Shown one piece after another: positions 18,485 to 27,042 of a stretch of 64,000 nucleotides of DNA. The DNA is from Allolucifera butyrica (lineage in GTDB: Bacteria; Bacillota; Negativicutes; Sporomusales; UPPP01): NCBI RefSeq assembly GCF_900476375.1, contig NZ_UPPP01000059.1, forward strand, positions 44,489 to 108,488. Reading direction: 5' to 3'. The notes beneath the pieces are model-generated. The model saw only the letters and a list, made by a program, of their open reading frames with translations. It had not been told where the DNA came from and ran no database searches. Made by a program: the position numbers and the translations under genes. Numbering within the stretch: the stretch's first letter is position 1; every line of letters starts with the position of its first letter.

Positions 18485-19225
18485 ATGGTCATTAATTTGC
18501 GCCGGCTCATTCATCATCGCCACTTGTTTTTCAGCATCATCGGCTTATTTGCCATCACTGCTTTATATGTGCAAGTATCGGATACAATCAATAGTGGTCC
18601 CATTGCCATTGCCGGGACCCGAACAGACGATAAAGTGGTTGCGCTTACCTTTGATCATTCCTGGGGCAATAAATTTACACCCGCCATTTTGGATACCTTG
18701 AAGAAGCACAATGTAAAAGTAACTTTTTTTATTATGGGACCGTGGGCTAAAAAATACCCCGAAGTGGCGAAACAGATGGTGGCGGACGGGCATGAAATCG
18801 CCAGCCATGGATACAGACATGAAAATTATGGCGACAGGACAGAGGAATGGGTACGGGAAGACATCCAGAAAGCGGGTGAATTAATTAAGGAAGTAACCGG
18901 GGTGACCCCGACGCTCATTCGTCCGCCCAATGGGCACTACAGCCAGACTTCGCTTAAGGTGGCCGACAGTTTGGGCTATAAGACGATTATCTGGAACGTG
19001 GATTCACTGGACTGGAAAAATCCCGGACGGGATGTAATTATTGAAAGAGTTATGAAGCGGATTAAGCCGGGAGCCATTATTTTGCTGCATGCGTCGGATA
19101 CTCCGGTGCAAACGGCGGAAGCACTGCCCATTTTACTGGATAAAATTCAGGCTGCGGGGTATCGGATTGTAACTGTGAGTGAATTGTTGAAAAACCATAG
19201 CCAGCAGGGGCTTCAAAGGCATTAA
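18485..19225 (+). CDS. PdaB-like polysaccharide deacetylase
   Basis: An extracytoplasmic NodB-domain protein of 246 residues. An N-terminal membrane anchor or signal (about residues 12-34) precedes the catalytic domain (about 55-235). Metal and catalytic motifs: motif 1 reads TFDHSW in place of the usual TFDD, motif 2 is SHGYRH, motif 3 is RPPNGHY and the late motif is ILLHAS. PdaB-type proteins in sporulating Firmicutes keep an atypical first motif (TFDISWG in Bacillus) and act on spore cortex or cell-wall glycan. AAGGAGGG precedes ATG 18485. A strong terminator follows. Confidence 0.87.
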   Translation: MVINLRRLIHHRHLFFSIIGLFAITALYVQVSDTINSGPIAIAGTRTDDKVVALTFDHSWGNKFTPAILDTLKKHNVKVTFFIMGPWAKKYPEVAKQMVADGHEIASHGYRHENYGDRTEEWVREDIQKAGELIKEVTGVTPTLIRPPNGHYSQTSLKVADSLGYKTIIWNVDSLDWKNPGRDVIIERVMKRIKPGAIILLHASDTPVQTAEALPILLDKIQAAGYRIVTVSELLKNHSQQGLQRH

Positions 19226-19262
19226 AATTTTACCGCCCTGAAGGACAAACGGACCGGGGGGG

Positions 19263-19286
19263 GACTTGGCAACTGCCAAGTCTTTT
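19263..19286 (+). terminator. terminator of the deacetylase gene
   Basis: GACTTGGC-AACT-GCCAAGTC followed by TTTT. Confidence 0.85.
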
Positions 19287-19438
19287 CGCATTCCAGCCTT
19301 GGCACGGAATATTGCGCCCTGGACGAAGGAATGTGTTTAGGCAGTATAAAGCATGGCATCTATACCGTAAAATACCTCTATAAGCATTGCTATTTGCTTA
19401 ATGGAATACCATCCGGTGAGAAACTCCTCCGCTGGGTA

Positions 19439-19468
19439 TTTACAGGGCTTAATACTTTATGATATAGT
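19439..19468 (+). promoter_or_regulatory. promoter upstream of the guaA leader
   Basis: TTTACA at 19439-19444, an 18-base spacer and TATAGT at 19463-19468. Transcription would start near 19475, leaving a leader of about 170 bases before guaA. Confidence 0.5.
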
Positions 19469-19483
19469 TTTTTCCATGATACG

Positions 19484-19608
19484 AACCGTGCAAGGGTTGG
19501 ACAAGCTTTCCGATGGCCTGAGTCGGAGTCCCGCGCAGAAAACGCGAGCGGAAAATTTCACGGTTTGTGCGCTCAGGGCCTTGTGTTTTGTGCTGGAAAG
19601 CCACGGCA
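19484..19608 (+). ncRNA. structured RNA in the guaA leader, 6S-like candidate
   Basis: Three helices nest without conflict: CCGTG (19486) with CACGG (19602), GCTTTCC (19505) with GGAAAGC (19595), and GGCCTGAG (19515) with CTCAGGGCC (19572). Inside is a CGCG hairpin in a 49-base apical part. The long rod with asymmetric internal loops recalls 6S RNA or a leader element. It does not contain the purine aptamer core. Identity is uncertain; the fold itself is well supported by pairing. Confidence 0.45.
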
Positions 19609-19645
19609 GCAGTTTTTGCTTATTATAAAAGGAGGTTTTTTCATA

Positions 19646-21187
19646 ATGCAGTCAGAGAAAAAAGAAATGGTACTGGTTATGGATTTTGGCGGCCAGTATA
19701 GTCAATTAATTGCCAGACGCATCCGGGAGTGCGGTGTCTATTGTGAAATTGTGCCATTCAGCATTTCCATGGATAAGGTAGCCGCCATGAACCCGAAAGG
19801 CATTGTCTTTTCGGGCGGCCCGTCCAGCGTTTACAGTCCGGCGGCGCCGAAATGCAATAGCAAGGTCTTTGAAATTGGCATTCCCGTGTTAGGTATTTGT
19901 TACGGGATGCAATTAACCGCCCAAACCCTGGGGGGGGAAGTAGCTCATGCCGATTCCCGGGAATATGGCAATACCCGGTTATATGTTGATAAACAGGAGG
20001 GCATATTTAAGGAAATTGCCGTCGAAACCCAGGTCTGGATGAGTCATGGCGATTACATTTCCGGCGCGCCGGCCGGGTTTACCGTTACCGCTCATACCAA
20101 TAATTCACCGGTAGCGGCCATGGCGGATGTTCAGCGCCGGATTTATGGCGTCCAATTTCATCCGGAAGTGGTGCACACTCCGGAAGGCATGAAATTGCTG
20201 CGTAACTTTTTATTTGAAATTTGCAATTGCAAAGGCGACTGGAATATGGGCTCGTTTGTGGAACAGGCTATTCGCTCTATTCGCGAGCAGGTAGGCGATA
20301 AAAAAGTTCTTTGCGGCCTAAGCGGCGGCATTGATTCGTCGGTAGCCGCCGTCCTGGTTCACCGGGCTGTTGGTGACCAACTGACGTGCGTTTTTGTCAA
20401 TCATGGTTTTTTGCGTCAAGGGGAACCGGAGCAGGTCGTGAAGACCTTTCGCGACGGATTTCATATGAATTTGGTATATGCCGATGCGGCCGACCGCTTT
20501 TTAAAACGGATGGAGGGTGTCGTCGAACCGGAGGAAAAACGCAAAATTATCGGCGAGGAATTTATCCGTGTTTTCGAAAATGAAGCGGCCAAGCTGGGCG
20601 ATATTAACTTTCTGGTACAGGGAACGCTGTACCCGGACGTGATTGAAAGCGGTACGGAAACGGCGGCTGTCATAAAGAGCCATCATAATGTGGGCGGCCT
20701 GCCGGAAGACATGAAGTTTAAGCTGGTCGAACCGCTGCGTGACTTGTTTAAAGATGAAGTGCGCGTTTTAGCCCGGGAATTGAATTTGCCCGAGGAGATT
20801 GTCTGGCGTCAGCCTTTTCCGGGACCGGGACTGGCAATCCGGATTATTGGCGAGGTAACGGAAGAACGGCTGCATATTTTGCGGGAAGCGGATGCGATTG
20901 TTCATCAGGAAATAAAGGCGGCCGGTCTTTACCGTAAGGTATGGCAATCCTTTGCGGTGTTGCCGGCGATGAAAAGCGTAGGGGTTATGGGTGATGAAAG
21001 GACCTATGCCTATACGGTCGGTTTGCGGGTGGTTGCCAGCGAGGATGGCATGACTGCCGACTGGGTGAGGCTGCCTTATGAAGTACTCGATGAGATTTCC
21101 CGCCGCATTGTCAATGAGGTGAAAGGGGTTAACCGGGTGGTATATGACATTACGTCCAAGCCACCGGCCACAATTGAATGGGAATAA
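19646..21187 (+). CDS. guaA: GMP synthase (glutamine-hydrolysing)
   Basis: Aminates XMP to GMP. The 513-residue protein has an N-terminal class I amidotransferase domain (Cys in [10 protein letters not shown], about residue 85; His/Glu in VQFHPEV), then a PP-loop ATP pyrophosphatase domain ([11 protein letters not shown], about 225) and a C-terminal dimerisation domain ending [14 protein letters not shown] 19646 follows GGAGG and gives the standard N-terminus; a longer TTG-like frame runs back into the leader RNA and is rejected. It forms a single-gene unit with its own promoter, leader and terminator, at the edge of the purine block. Confidence 0.98.
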   Translation: MQSEKKEMVLVMDFGGQYSQLIARRIRECGVYCEIVPFSISMDKVAAMNPKGIVFSGGPSSVYSPAAPKCNSKVFEIGIPVLGICYGMQLTAQTLGGEVAHADSREYGNTRLYVDKQEGIFKEIAVETQVWMSHGDYISGAPAGFTVTAHTNNSPVAAMADVQRRIYGVQFHPEVVHTPEGMKLLRNFLFEICNCKGDWNMGSFVEQAIRSIREQVGDKKVLCGLSGGIDSSVAAVLVHRAVGDQLTCVFVNHGFLRQGEPEQVVKTFRDGFHMNLVYADAADRFLKRMEGVVEPEEKRKIIGEEFIRVFENEAAKLGDINFLVQGTLYPDVIESGTETAAVIKSHHNVGGLPEDMKFKLVEPLRDLFKDEVRVLARELNLPEEIVWRQPFPGPGLAIRIIGEVTEERLHILREADAIVHQEIKAAGLYRKVWQSFAVLPAMKSVGVMGDERTYAYTVGLRVVASEDGMTADWVRLPYEVLDEISRRIVNEVKGVNRVVYDITSKPPATIEWE

Positions 21188-21207
21188 AAGTACGCTGATA
21201 ATTATGT

Positions 21208-21238
21208 AACCCCATGCGCTAGGCGCATGGGGTTTTTT
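21208..21238 (+). terminator. guaA terminator
   Basis: AACCCCATGCGC-TAG-GCGCATGGGGTTTTTT, a perfect 12-base stem with a T run. Confidence 0.93.
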
Positions 21239-21265
21239 ATGGGACCCTTCGGGCCCTGTTAATTT

Positions 21266-21439
21266 CTAACGATGCGGCACCCTTCGGCTGGTAATCAGAT
21301 GCTTGATCTTAGGAAGGGAATCCGATACAAACGTCACCCGGCCGCAAGAACGGCAATGCGTTGTACCATACATCGTATGTTCCAGGTCGGTTTCGGGACA
21401 TTTATGAAGGCCGTGCCAAATCCAGGCGAAAAAACGCAT
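21266..21439 (-). CDS. 57-residue small zinc-ribbon-like protein
   Basis: ATG 21439 follows AAGGGGGG and opens a 57-codon frame. The product has an aromatic N-terminus (MRFFAWIWHGLHKCP) and a Cys/His set HKCP...HTMYGTTHCRSCGRV that could bind one zinc ion, followed by a basic tail. I do not recognise the family. It is transcribed towards the guaA terminator on the other strand. A good ribosome binding site and an ordered CxxC motif argue for a real gene. Function unknown. Confidence 0.6.
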   Translation of the reverse strand: MRFFAWIWHGLHKCPETDLEHTMYGTTHCRSCGRVTFVSDSLPKIKHLITSRRVPHR

Positions 21440-21672
21440 CGACTAACCCCCCTTAATTGAATATACTATATTGTAATTTAGAAAGTATACTTGTAATTAT
21501 AAAGAGATCCGGAACGGGAATCAAGGGGATGGGTGTGCGTAAATTTTACCTGTCAGACAGGTTTAGGTTACTAGGCAGAAAAAAATTGGGTTGTATGGCA
21601 GGATTTACCTAGCCGGTGCCGAAACTATAATTCGGAATATTATAAATATTTGGAATGATAGGGGTGGTTATT
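21440..21672. other. intergenic stretch with a 15-base perfect palindrome
   Basis: ACCTGTC-A-GACAGGT at 21548-21562 is a perfect palindrome, about 110 bases before the exported hydratase gene. Its size suits a TetR- or GntR-type operator. The rest is AT-rich with no gene seen. Confidence 0.4.
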
Positions 21673-22509
21673 TTGAAAAAGATCTGGGTTCAATGCGGTT
21701 CGGCGTTGCTGGTATTGTTAATTACAGTCACTGTTTGGGGCAAAGTACCGGAGATGTCGTCAATTTTACTCCAGGCCCATAACGCGAAACAACCCATCCC
21801 CGTGCTTTCCCGCTTTTATCCCGACCTGGACGTAAAAACAGCCTATGAGGTCCAGAAAAAGTTTGTTACCCGGCAGTTGGCCGGTGATGCCATCGGCGGG
21901 TTTCAAGCCGGACTGACCAACGAGAATTCCCGGAAGCAGATTGGCTTTCCAAGTCCCATCGCCGGTGTTTTATACCGGTCCGGCCAAAAGGAAAACAATG
22001 TTGTGATTCACGCCGCCGATTTTCGCTGTCCGGCCATTGAAACCGAAATCGCCTTTACAATTAGCAAACCGATTGTAAAAAAAATCAGGACCAAAGAAGA
22101 ACTAAAGGAATATATACAGGCCGTTCTGCCGGTAGTTGCACTGACTGAACAGGGATTTGCCGATAACAAGAAAGTTCGGGGTGTGGATCTGATTGCCGCC
22201 AATGTGTCTGCCGTCCGTTATATTACCGGAAGGGCTAAAATGCTCAATGACATCCAGGACCCCAATGCGGTTAAAACGGCGTTATTTCATGCAGGGCAGC
22301 GCATTAACGAGGGTATGGGCTTAGATGCCATGGGAGACCAGTGGGAAGCCGCTTTATGGCTGGTGAACCGTTCCGTGGAGCAGGGGTGGAATCTGCAACC
22401 CGGCCAGATTTTGTTAACCGGAGTGCTCGGGCAGGCCGTCCCGGCAAAAAACGGCCGATATATGGCTGACTATGGTGAACTGGGCCGGATTGCATTTACC
22501 ATTCAATAA
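21673..22509 (+). CDS. exported 2-keto-4-pentenoate hydratase-like protein (MhpD family)
   Basis: A 278-residue member of the fumarylacetoacetase/MhpD hydratase superfamily. Family elements include AYEVQKKFV (about residue 57), GFQAGLTN, the acidic metal ligands of the PAIETEIAF segment (about 118), and VRGVDLIAANVSA. Unlike the cytosolic aromatic-degradation enzymes it begins with a signal peptide or membrane anchor (MKKIWVQCGSALLVLLITVT). TTG 21673 is chosen because AGGGGTGG lies 4-5 bases upstream. There are no aromatic catabolism neighbours. Its export implies a periplasmic role or loss of the original activity; the substrate is unknown. Confidence 0.72.
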   Translation: MKKIWVQCGSALLVLLITVTVWGKVPEMSSILLQAHNAKQPIPVLSRFYPDLDVKTAYEVQKKFVTRQLAGDAIGGFQAGLTNENSRKQIGFPSPIAGVLYRSGQKENNVVIHAADFRCPAIETEIAFTISKPIVKKIRTKEELKEYIQAVLPVVALTEQGFADNKKVRGVDLIAANVSAVRYITGRAKMLNDIQDPNAVKTALFHAGQRINEGMGLDAMGDQWEAALWLVNRSVEQGWNLQPGQILLTGVLGQAVPAKNGRYMADYGELGRIAFTIQ

Positions 22510-22565
22510 CCTGCGCGAAAATCCGAACATTATAAATAAAATATGAAGTAAAGTTCATTTTTTCA

Positions 22566-22595
22566 TTGACATGCCGTAAAAGCTGCTGGTACAAT
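22566..22595 (+). promoter_or_regulatory. promoter of the pbuG-pur operon
   Basis: TTGACA at 22566-22571, 18 bases, TACAAT at 22590-22595, about 20 bases before the riboswitch aptamer. Confidence 0.75.
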
Positions 22596-22614
22596 GTAAA
22601 TGTAATTTTTATAT

Positions 22615-22687
22615 TGCTCGTATAATTTTGAGAATATGGCTCAGAAGTCTCTACCGGTAACCGTAAATTACCTGTCTACGAGTGAAA
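22615..22687 (+). promoter_or_regulatory. purine riboswitch, guanine type
   Basis: The aptamer core is present: CTCGTATAAT at the 5' side of P1, ATATGGCTCAGAAGTCTCTACC through P2-J2/3, CCGTAAAT in P3 and GTCTACGAG closing P1. The specificity base before UAC is C (position 74 of the xpt numbering), which pairs with guanine or hypoxanthine, not adenine. It precedes a terminator hairpin and a purine permease gene. Ligand binding should favour termination and switch off transport and synthesis. Confidence 0.92.
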
Positions 22688-22718
22688 AGGCCCACCTTGT
22701 ATTATTATTGAAGAAGAT

Positions 22719-22778
22719 AAAACCGGGGGGAATTTCGCTCATTTTCCTGAAGAACGAAATTCCCGGAACCCGGTTTTC
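22719..22778 (+). terminator. riboswitch expression-platform terminator
   Basis: AAAACCGGG pairs with CCCGGTTTT and, inside, AATTTCG pairs with CGAAATT; a T-rich stretch follows. It lies 32 bases after the aptamer. Confidence 0.8.
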
Positions 22779-22862
22779 TTTGTTTTTGGGGGTGAAGAGG
22801 AAAGCAAAGTGGGTTAGAAATAAAAGAGAAAAGTAAAAAGGAAAAAGAGGAGAGAAACAATC

Positions 22863-24236
22863 ATGTTGGAGAAGTATTTTGCGCTTAGTGCACGCAAGAC
22901 TGACGTGAAAACGGAAATTATGGCCGGCATTACCACATTTATGACTATGGCCTACATACTTTTTGTGAATCCCAGCATTTTGGGAGCAGCGGGTATGGAT
23001 AAAAACGCTGTTTTGTTAGCTACGGCCATTGGTGCCGGACTGGTGACGATTATGATGGGATTGGTTGTGAATTATCCCATTGCTTTAGCGCCCGGCATGG
23101 GACTGAACGCTTTTTATGCTTTTACGGTTGTTTTAGGTATGGGGGTATCCTGGCAGGTCGCCTTGGGAGCCGTATTTATTTCCGGTATTATTTTTATAAT
23201 CTTGACAGTAACCCAGATTCGCCAGCTGCTGGTGGAAGGAATGCCGGCTTCGTTGAAGCATGCAATTACAGTTGGTATTGGTCTTTTCATTACTATTATC
23301 GGTCTTAAACTTTCCGGTCTTATGTCTATCCGTTTGTCGCTGATCCCGTCCACTTTGGCCAAAATTGTGGCTGCAAAAGGAAATGGTACGCCCTTGTCCT
23401 TCGAAACGATCATTGAAATGGGCAAGCTGGCTGATAAAGATATTTTGTTGACAATTTTTGGTCTTGTTTTAATAGCCGTTTTAATGGCCCGCCAGATCAA
23501 AGGCTCTATGCTGCTCGGTATTTTAATTACCACGATTGTCGGTATCTTTATGGGAGTGGTAAAAATCCCTGCCGGCTTCTCGCCGGTTGCTATGCCCGAT
23601 TTCAGTAGAAATGCCTTTTTTGCTCTGGATATTGCCGGCGCGATCCATATGGGACTTTTGACGATTATTTTTACGTTCACTTTTGTGGAATTGTTTGATA
23701 CCATGGGTACGTTAGTCGGTACGGCTACCAAGGCGGGTATTATGGATCCGAAGACAGGCAAATTCCCCGGTATTGGCAAAGCCATGCTGGTTGATGCGAC
23801 CGGCGTTAGTCTGGGCGCATTATTGGGTACCAGTACGCTTACGGCGTTTGTGGAAAGTGCTGCCGGTATCGGTGCGGGCGGCCGTAGCGGACTAACGGCG
23901 GTTGTCTGCGGCATCTTGTTTCTTCTGGCTCTCTTCTTTTCGCCTCTGGCCGGACTGATTCCCGATGCCGCCACGGCACCGGCCCTGATTATTGTCGGCG
24001 CGCTGATGATGGAAGGCGTGCGCAACATTGATTTTTCAGATTTTACGGAAGCCCTGCCGGCTTTTTTGACCATTGTTATGATGCCTTTTACTTACAGCAT
24101 CGCCAATGGCGTTTCCGCCGGTCTGGTTATTTATCCTCTGATGAAAGTTATCACGGGCCGGGCCAAGGAAGTCCACTGGATTGTCTATGTACTGGCCGTT
24201 CTGGTCATCGCCCGGTTTGTATTCCTTAACGAATAG
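22863..24236 (+). CDS. pbuG: NCS2/AzgA-type purine permease, PbuG-like
   Basis: Membrane transporter of 457 residues with about 12-13 helices, predicted to import guanine/hypoxanthine by proton symport. Family motifs: the N-terminus TDVKTEIMAGITTFMTMAYILFVNP, APGMGLNAFYAF at about residue 77, and FTFVELFDTMGTLVG followed by LGTSTLTAFVESAAGIGAGGRSGLTAVV. The guanine riboswitch upstream supports the substrate class. It probably leads one transcript with purECFMNHD, since only a hairpin without a good T run separates it from purE. Confidence 0.92.
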   Translation: MLEKYFALSARKTDVKTEIMAGITTFMTMAYILFVNPSILGAAGMDKNAVLLATAIGAGLVTIMMGLVVNYPIALAPGMGLNAFYAFTVVLGMGVSWQVALGAVFISGIIFIILTVTQIRQLLVEGMPASLKHAITVGIGLFITIIGLKLSGLMSIRLSLIPSTLAKIVAAKGNGTPLSFETIIEMGKLADKDILLTIFGLVLIAVLMARQIKGSMLLGILITTIVGIFMGVVKIPAGFSPVAMPDFSRNAFFALDIAGAIHMGLLTIIFTFTFVELFDTMGTLVGTATKAGIMDPKTGKFPGIGKAMLVDATGVSLGALLGTSTLTAFVESAAGIGAGGRSGLTAVVCGILFLLALFFSPLAGLIPDAATAPALIIVGALMMEGVRNIDFSDFTEALPAFLTIVMMPFTYSIANGVSAGLVIYPLMKVITGRAKEVHWIVYVLAVLVIARFVFLNE

Positions 24237-24246
24237 CGGAAAAACT

Positions 24247-24286
24247 AAACCCAGATATCAAGGTGAAAACCTGGATATCTGGGTTT
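24247..24286 (+). terminator. hairpin between pbuG and purE
   Basis: AAACCCAGATATC pairs with GATATCTGGGTTT. The stem is perfect over 13 bases, but the following TTTACTAATC is a poor T tract, so it may weaken rather than stop transcription into the pur genes. Confidence 0.55.
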
Positions 24287-24308
24287 ACTAATCAGAAAGG
24301 AGAATAGT

Positions 24309-24803
24309 ATGAAAATTGCTATTATTATGGGCAGCGACTCAGATTTGCCGGTTTTGGAGCCGGCGGTCCGCTTGTTAACGGAGTTTCAGATCGCAACAGA
24401 GGTCGTCGTCGCTTCGGCGCACCGGACGCCGGCGAAGGTGCAGCAATTTGCCGCCGGGGCGCGCGAACGCGGCGTAAAAGCCATCATTGCCGCTGCGGGA
24501 GCGGCAGCGCATTTGCCCGGTGTGATTGCCAGCTACACTACGCTGCCGGTTATTGGTGTACCGGTAAACAGCACATCCGTTGGCGGACTGGATGCATTAC
24601 TGAGTATTGTTCAGATGCCTTCCGGCATTCCGGTAGCTACCATGGCGATCAACGGAGCAAAAAATGCGGCTTTATTCGCCATACACATGCTGGCGGTGGA
24701 CAACCCTGAACTGGAGGCCAAACTGCAGGCTTACCGGCGGCAAATGGCGGAAGAAGTAGAGAGTAAAGCCAATACGGTGCAACAAAAATTAAATAAATTA
24801 TAA
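24309..24803 (+). CDS. purE: N5-carboxyaminoimidazole ribonucleotide mutase
   Basis: Class I PurE, 164 residues, converting N5-CAIR to CAIR. IIMGSDSDLPVL (phosphate site) and SAHRTPAKV (catalytic His) are present near the N-terminus; AAGAAAHLPGVIAS and NSTSVGGLDALLSIVQMP follow. This class normally needs purK, which is not in the window. ATG 24309 follows AAAGGAG. First gene of the purECFMNHD run. Confidence 0.96.
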   Translation: MKIAIIMGSDSDLPVLEPAVRLLTEFQIATEVVVASAHRTPAKVQQFAAGARERGVKAIIAAAGAAAHLPGVIASYTTLPVIGVPVNSTSVGGLDALLSIVQMPSGIPVATMAINGAKNAALFAIHMLAVDNPELEAKLQAYRRQMAEEVESKANTVQQKLNKL

Positions 24804-24826
24804 GCCAAAGTAAGGAGGGTCCATGA

Positions 24827-25540
24827 ATGAACCAAGAACCTATATATGAAGGGAAAGCCAAAAAAATATTTACCACCCAAAACCCGGATGAATTGCTGGT
24901 GTATTTCAAGGATGACGCTACCGCTTTTAACGGTGTGAAAAAAGGGACCATTGTCAACAAAGGGATGCTTAATAATAAAATATCTACCTTTTTCTTTGAC
25001 TTGCTGGGCAAGAACGGGATACCGCATCACTTTATCCGGATGTTGAATGACCGGGAAATGCTGGTTAAAAAGCTAGACATTCTGATGGTGGAAGTGGTGG
25101 TACGAAACATTGCCGCCGGTAGCCTGGCAAAACGGATCGGCTGGGAAGAAGGCCGTAAACTCCCCTGTACGGTAGTAGAAATGTATTATAAAAATGACGA
25201 ATTAGGAGATCCCCTGATTAATGCTTATCATATCAAGGCTCTTAATTTAGCTACGGACGAACAGATCCGGATTATGGAAACGTATGCTCTCAAAATTAAT
25301 GACATTTTAACCGATTACTTAAAAAACAAAAAATTGGCATTGATTGACTTTAAACTGGAATTTGGCATTCATAAGGGTGAAGTTCTGCTGGGAGATGAGA
25401 TTTCTCCCGATACCTGCCGCTTCTGGGATACGGAAACCGGTGAAAAACTGGATAAGGACCGTTTTCGCCGGGACCTGGGTGATGTGGAAGACGCCTACGA
25501 AGAGGTATTGTTCCGGTTAACCGGGGAAACCGTAAAATAA
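24827..25540 (+). CDS. purC: SAICAR synthase
   Basis: Joins CAIR and aspartate with ATP to give SAICAR. The 237-residue protein starts [33 protein letters not shown] and contains the active-site block [10 protein letters not shown] near residue 170, then [15 protein letters not shown] 24827 follows AAGGAGG. Gap of 23 bases from purE. Standard length and motif set. Confidence 0.97.
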   Translation: MNQEPIYEGKAKKIFTTQNPDELLVYFKDDATAFNGVKKGTIVNKGMLNNKISTFFFDLLGKNGIPHHFIRMLNDREMLVKKLDILMVEVVVRNIAAGSLAKRIGWEEGRKLPCTVVEMYYKNDELGDPLINAYHIKALNLATDEQIRIMETYALKINDILTDYLKNKKLALIDFKLEFGIHKGEVLLGDEISPDTCRFWDTETGEKLDKDRFRRDLGDVEDAYEEVLFRLTGETVK

Positions 25541-25572
25541 AGAAATCTTAAGATCTGGAAGGAGTACATGGC

Positions 25573-27012
25573 GTGTATTACGAAAAAGACAGCGACAAGC
25601 TGCGTGAAGAGTGCGGTATTTTCGGCATCTATTCCCGGCAGAATAATGTGGCTTTAAGCACCTATTGGGGCTTATATGCGCTGCAGCACCGAGGCCAGGA
25701 AAGCGCCGGCATTGCTGTCACCGACGGTTGCCATATGGATTTGCAGCGTGGCATGGGCTTGGTCGGCGAGGTGTTCCGTCAGGGAATTCCCGGTTTGAAA
25801 GGGCACATTGCCATCGGGCATGTACGCTATTCGACTACCGGTTCCAGTTTGCTGATGAATACGCAACCCTTAACGGTTACCTATTCCGGCGGTAATATCA
25901 GTCTGGCTCATAACGGTAACCTGACAAATGCCCGTGAACTAAGAGCGGAGCTGGAGAAGAAGGGTAGTGTCTTTCAAACTTCCATTGATAGTGAAGTCAT
26001 TGTCAATTTGCTGGCCCGCTCCGGTAAAAAAACACTGGAAGATAAGGTGGTCGAGAGTCTGTCCAGAATTCATGGCGCCTATTGTCTGGTGATTATGACC
26101 GAGGACAAGCTGATTGGCGCCAGAGATCCACATGGGTTTCGTCCGCTGTGTGTCGGCCGGCTGAACGGTGGCTGGGTAATTGCGTCGGAATCTTGTGCTC
26201 TTGATACGGTGGGCGCCGAGTTTGTACGCGATGTGGCACCGGGAGAAATGGTGGTGGCCGATGATACGGGGCTGCATTCCTATCAAATTTCTGCGGGAGA
26301 CAAACGGGCTTTGTGCGTGTTTGAATATATTTATTTTGCCCGGCCGGACAGCGTAATAGACGGACAGAGCGTCTACCAGGCACGGCTGGCCATGGGCCGG
26401 CAACTGGCGAAAGAAAGCGGCTATCAGGCCGACATTGTGATATCCGTACCGGATTCCGGTACGACTGCGGCACTGGGATTTAGTCATGTTTCCGGCATTC
26501 CTTTTTATGAAGGGTTAATGAAAAACCGCTATATTGGCCGTACTTTTATCCAACCGGAACAAAAAAACCGCGATTTGGGTGTGCGTATTAAATTAAATGC
26601 TGTGGAGTCGGTCGTGAAAGGCAAGTCTGTTGTTATGGTGGACGATTCGATCGTCCGGGGAACGACGAGCGGTAAGATCGTGCGGATGCTCAAAGATGCC
26701 GGCGCGACCAGCGTGCAGATGTGTGTAAGTTCACCGCCGATCGGTTTTCCTTGTTTCTACGGCATTGATACGTCGGTCCGTAAAGAATTGATTGCCGCTA
26801 CCAAGAAGACGGAAGAAATCCGTCAATTTATTGGCGCCGATGCCCTTTATTATTTATCCTTGGAAGGATTGCATAAATCCATTGCCAATATTCCTCCCGA
26901 TACCATGTGTTATGCCTGTTTTAATTCGGAGTATCCGGATCAGACGCCGTGCGGCGGTGATTGCGGCACCAATAAATTTATTTTTGAACAAAAACCGGTG
27001 CTAAAATCGTAA
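25573..27012 (+). CDS. purF: amidophosphoribosyltransferase
   Basis: First committed step of purine synthesis: PRPP plus glutamine to phosphoribosylamine. The GTG-started 479-residue precursor has a short propeptide before the catalytic Cys of CGIFGIYS (residue 14). The glutaminase domain (about 14-245) is followed by the phosphoribosyltransferase domain with VMVDDSIVRGTTS (about 357-369). The C-terminus YACFNSEYPDQ and CGGDCG holds the cysteines that bind the 4Fe-4S cluster in Bacillus-type, oxygen-sensitive PurF. GGAAGGAG lies 8 bases upstream of the GTG. Confidence 0.97.
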   Translation: MYYEKDSDKLREECGIFGIYSRQNNVALSTYWGLYALQHRGQESAGIAVTDGCHMDLQRGMGLVGEVFRQGIPGLKGHIAIGHVRYSTTGSSLLMNTQPLTVTYSGGNISLAHNGNLTNARELRAELEKKGSVFQTSIDSEVIVNLLARSGKKTLEDKVVESLSRIHGAYCLVIMTEDKLIGARDPHGFRPLCVGRLNGGWVIASESCALDTVGAEFVRDVAPGEMVVADDTGLHSYQISAGDKRALCVFEYIYFARPDSVIDGQSVYQARLAMGRQLAKESGYQADIVISVPDSGTTAALGFSHVSGIPFYEGLMKNRYIGRTFIQPEQKNRDLGVRIKLNAVESVVKGKSVVMVDDSIVRGTTSGKIVRMLKDAGATSVQMCVSSPPIGFPCFYGIDTSVRKELIAATKKTEEIRQFIGADALYYLSLEGLHKSIANIPPDTMCYACFNSEYPDQTPCGGDCGTNKFIFEQKPVLKS

Positions 27013-27042
27013 TGCGATCAATGTAGAAAGTTTTTGAGGTGA

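Noticed and set aside
19401..19628. Open frame in the guaA leader
   Set aside because: It lies over the promoter and nested RNA helices and has no ribosome binding site.
22636..22836. Open frame over the purine riboswitch
   Set aside because: It covers the aptamer and terminator, which are well-defined RNA elements, and its product has no family features.
23114..24073. 319-codon open frame on the minus strand inside pbuG
   Set aside because: Antisense of a transporter gene; the translation is Ile/Pro/Ala-rich with no recognisable fold.
24247..24286. Hairpin after pbuG considered as a second riboswitch
   Set aside because: A simple perfect stem with no conserved aptamer blocks.
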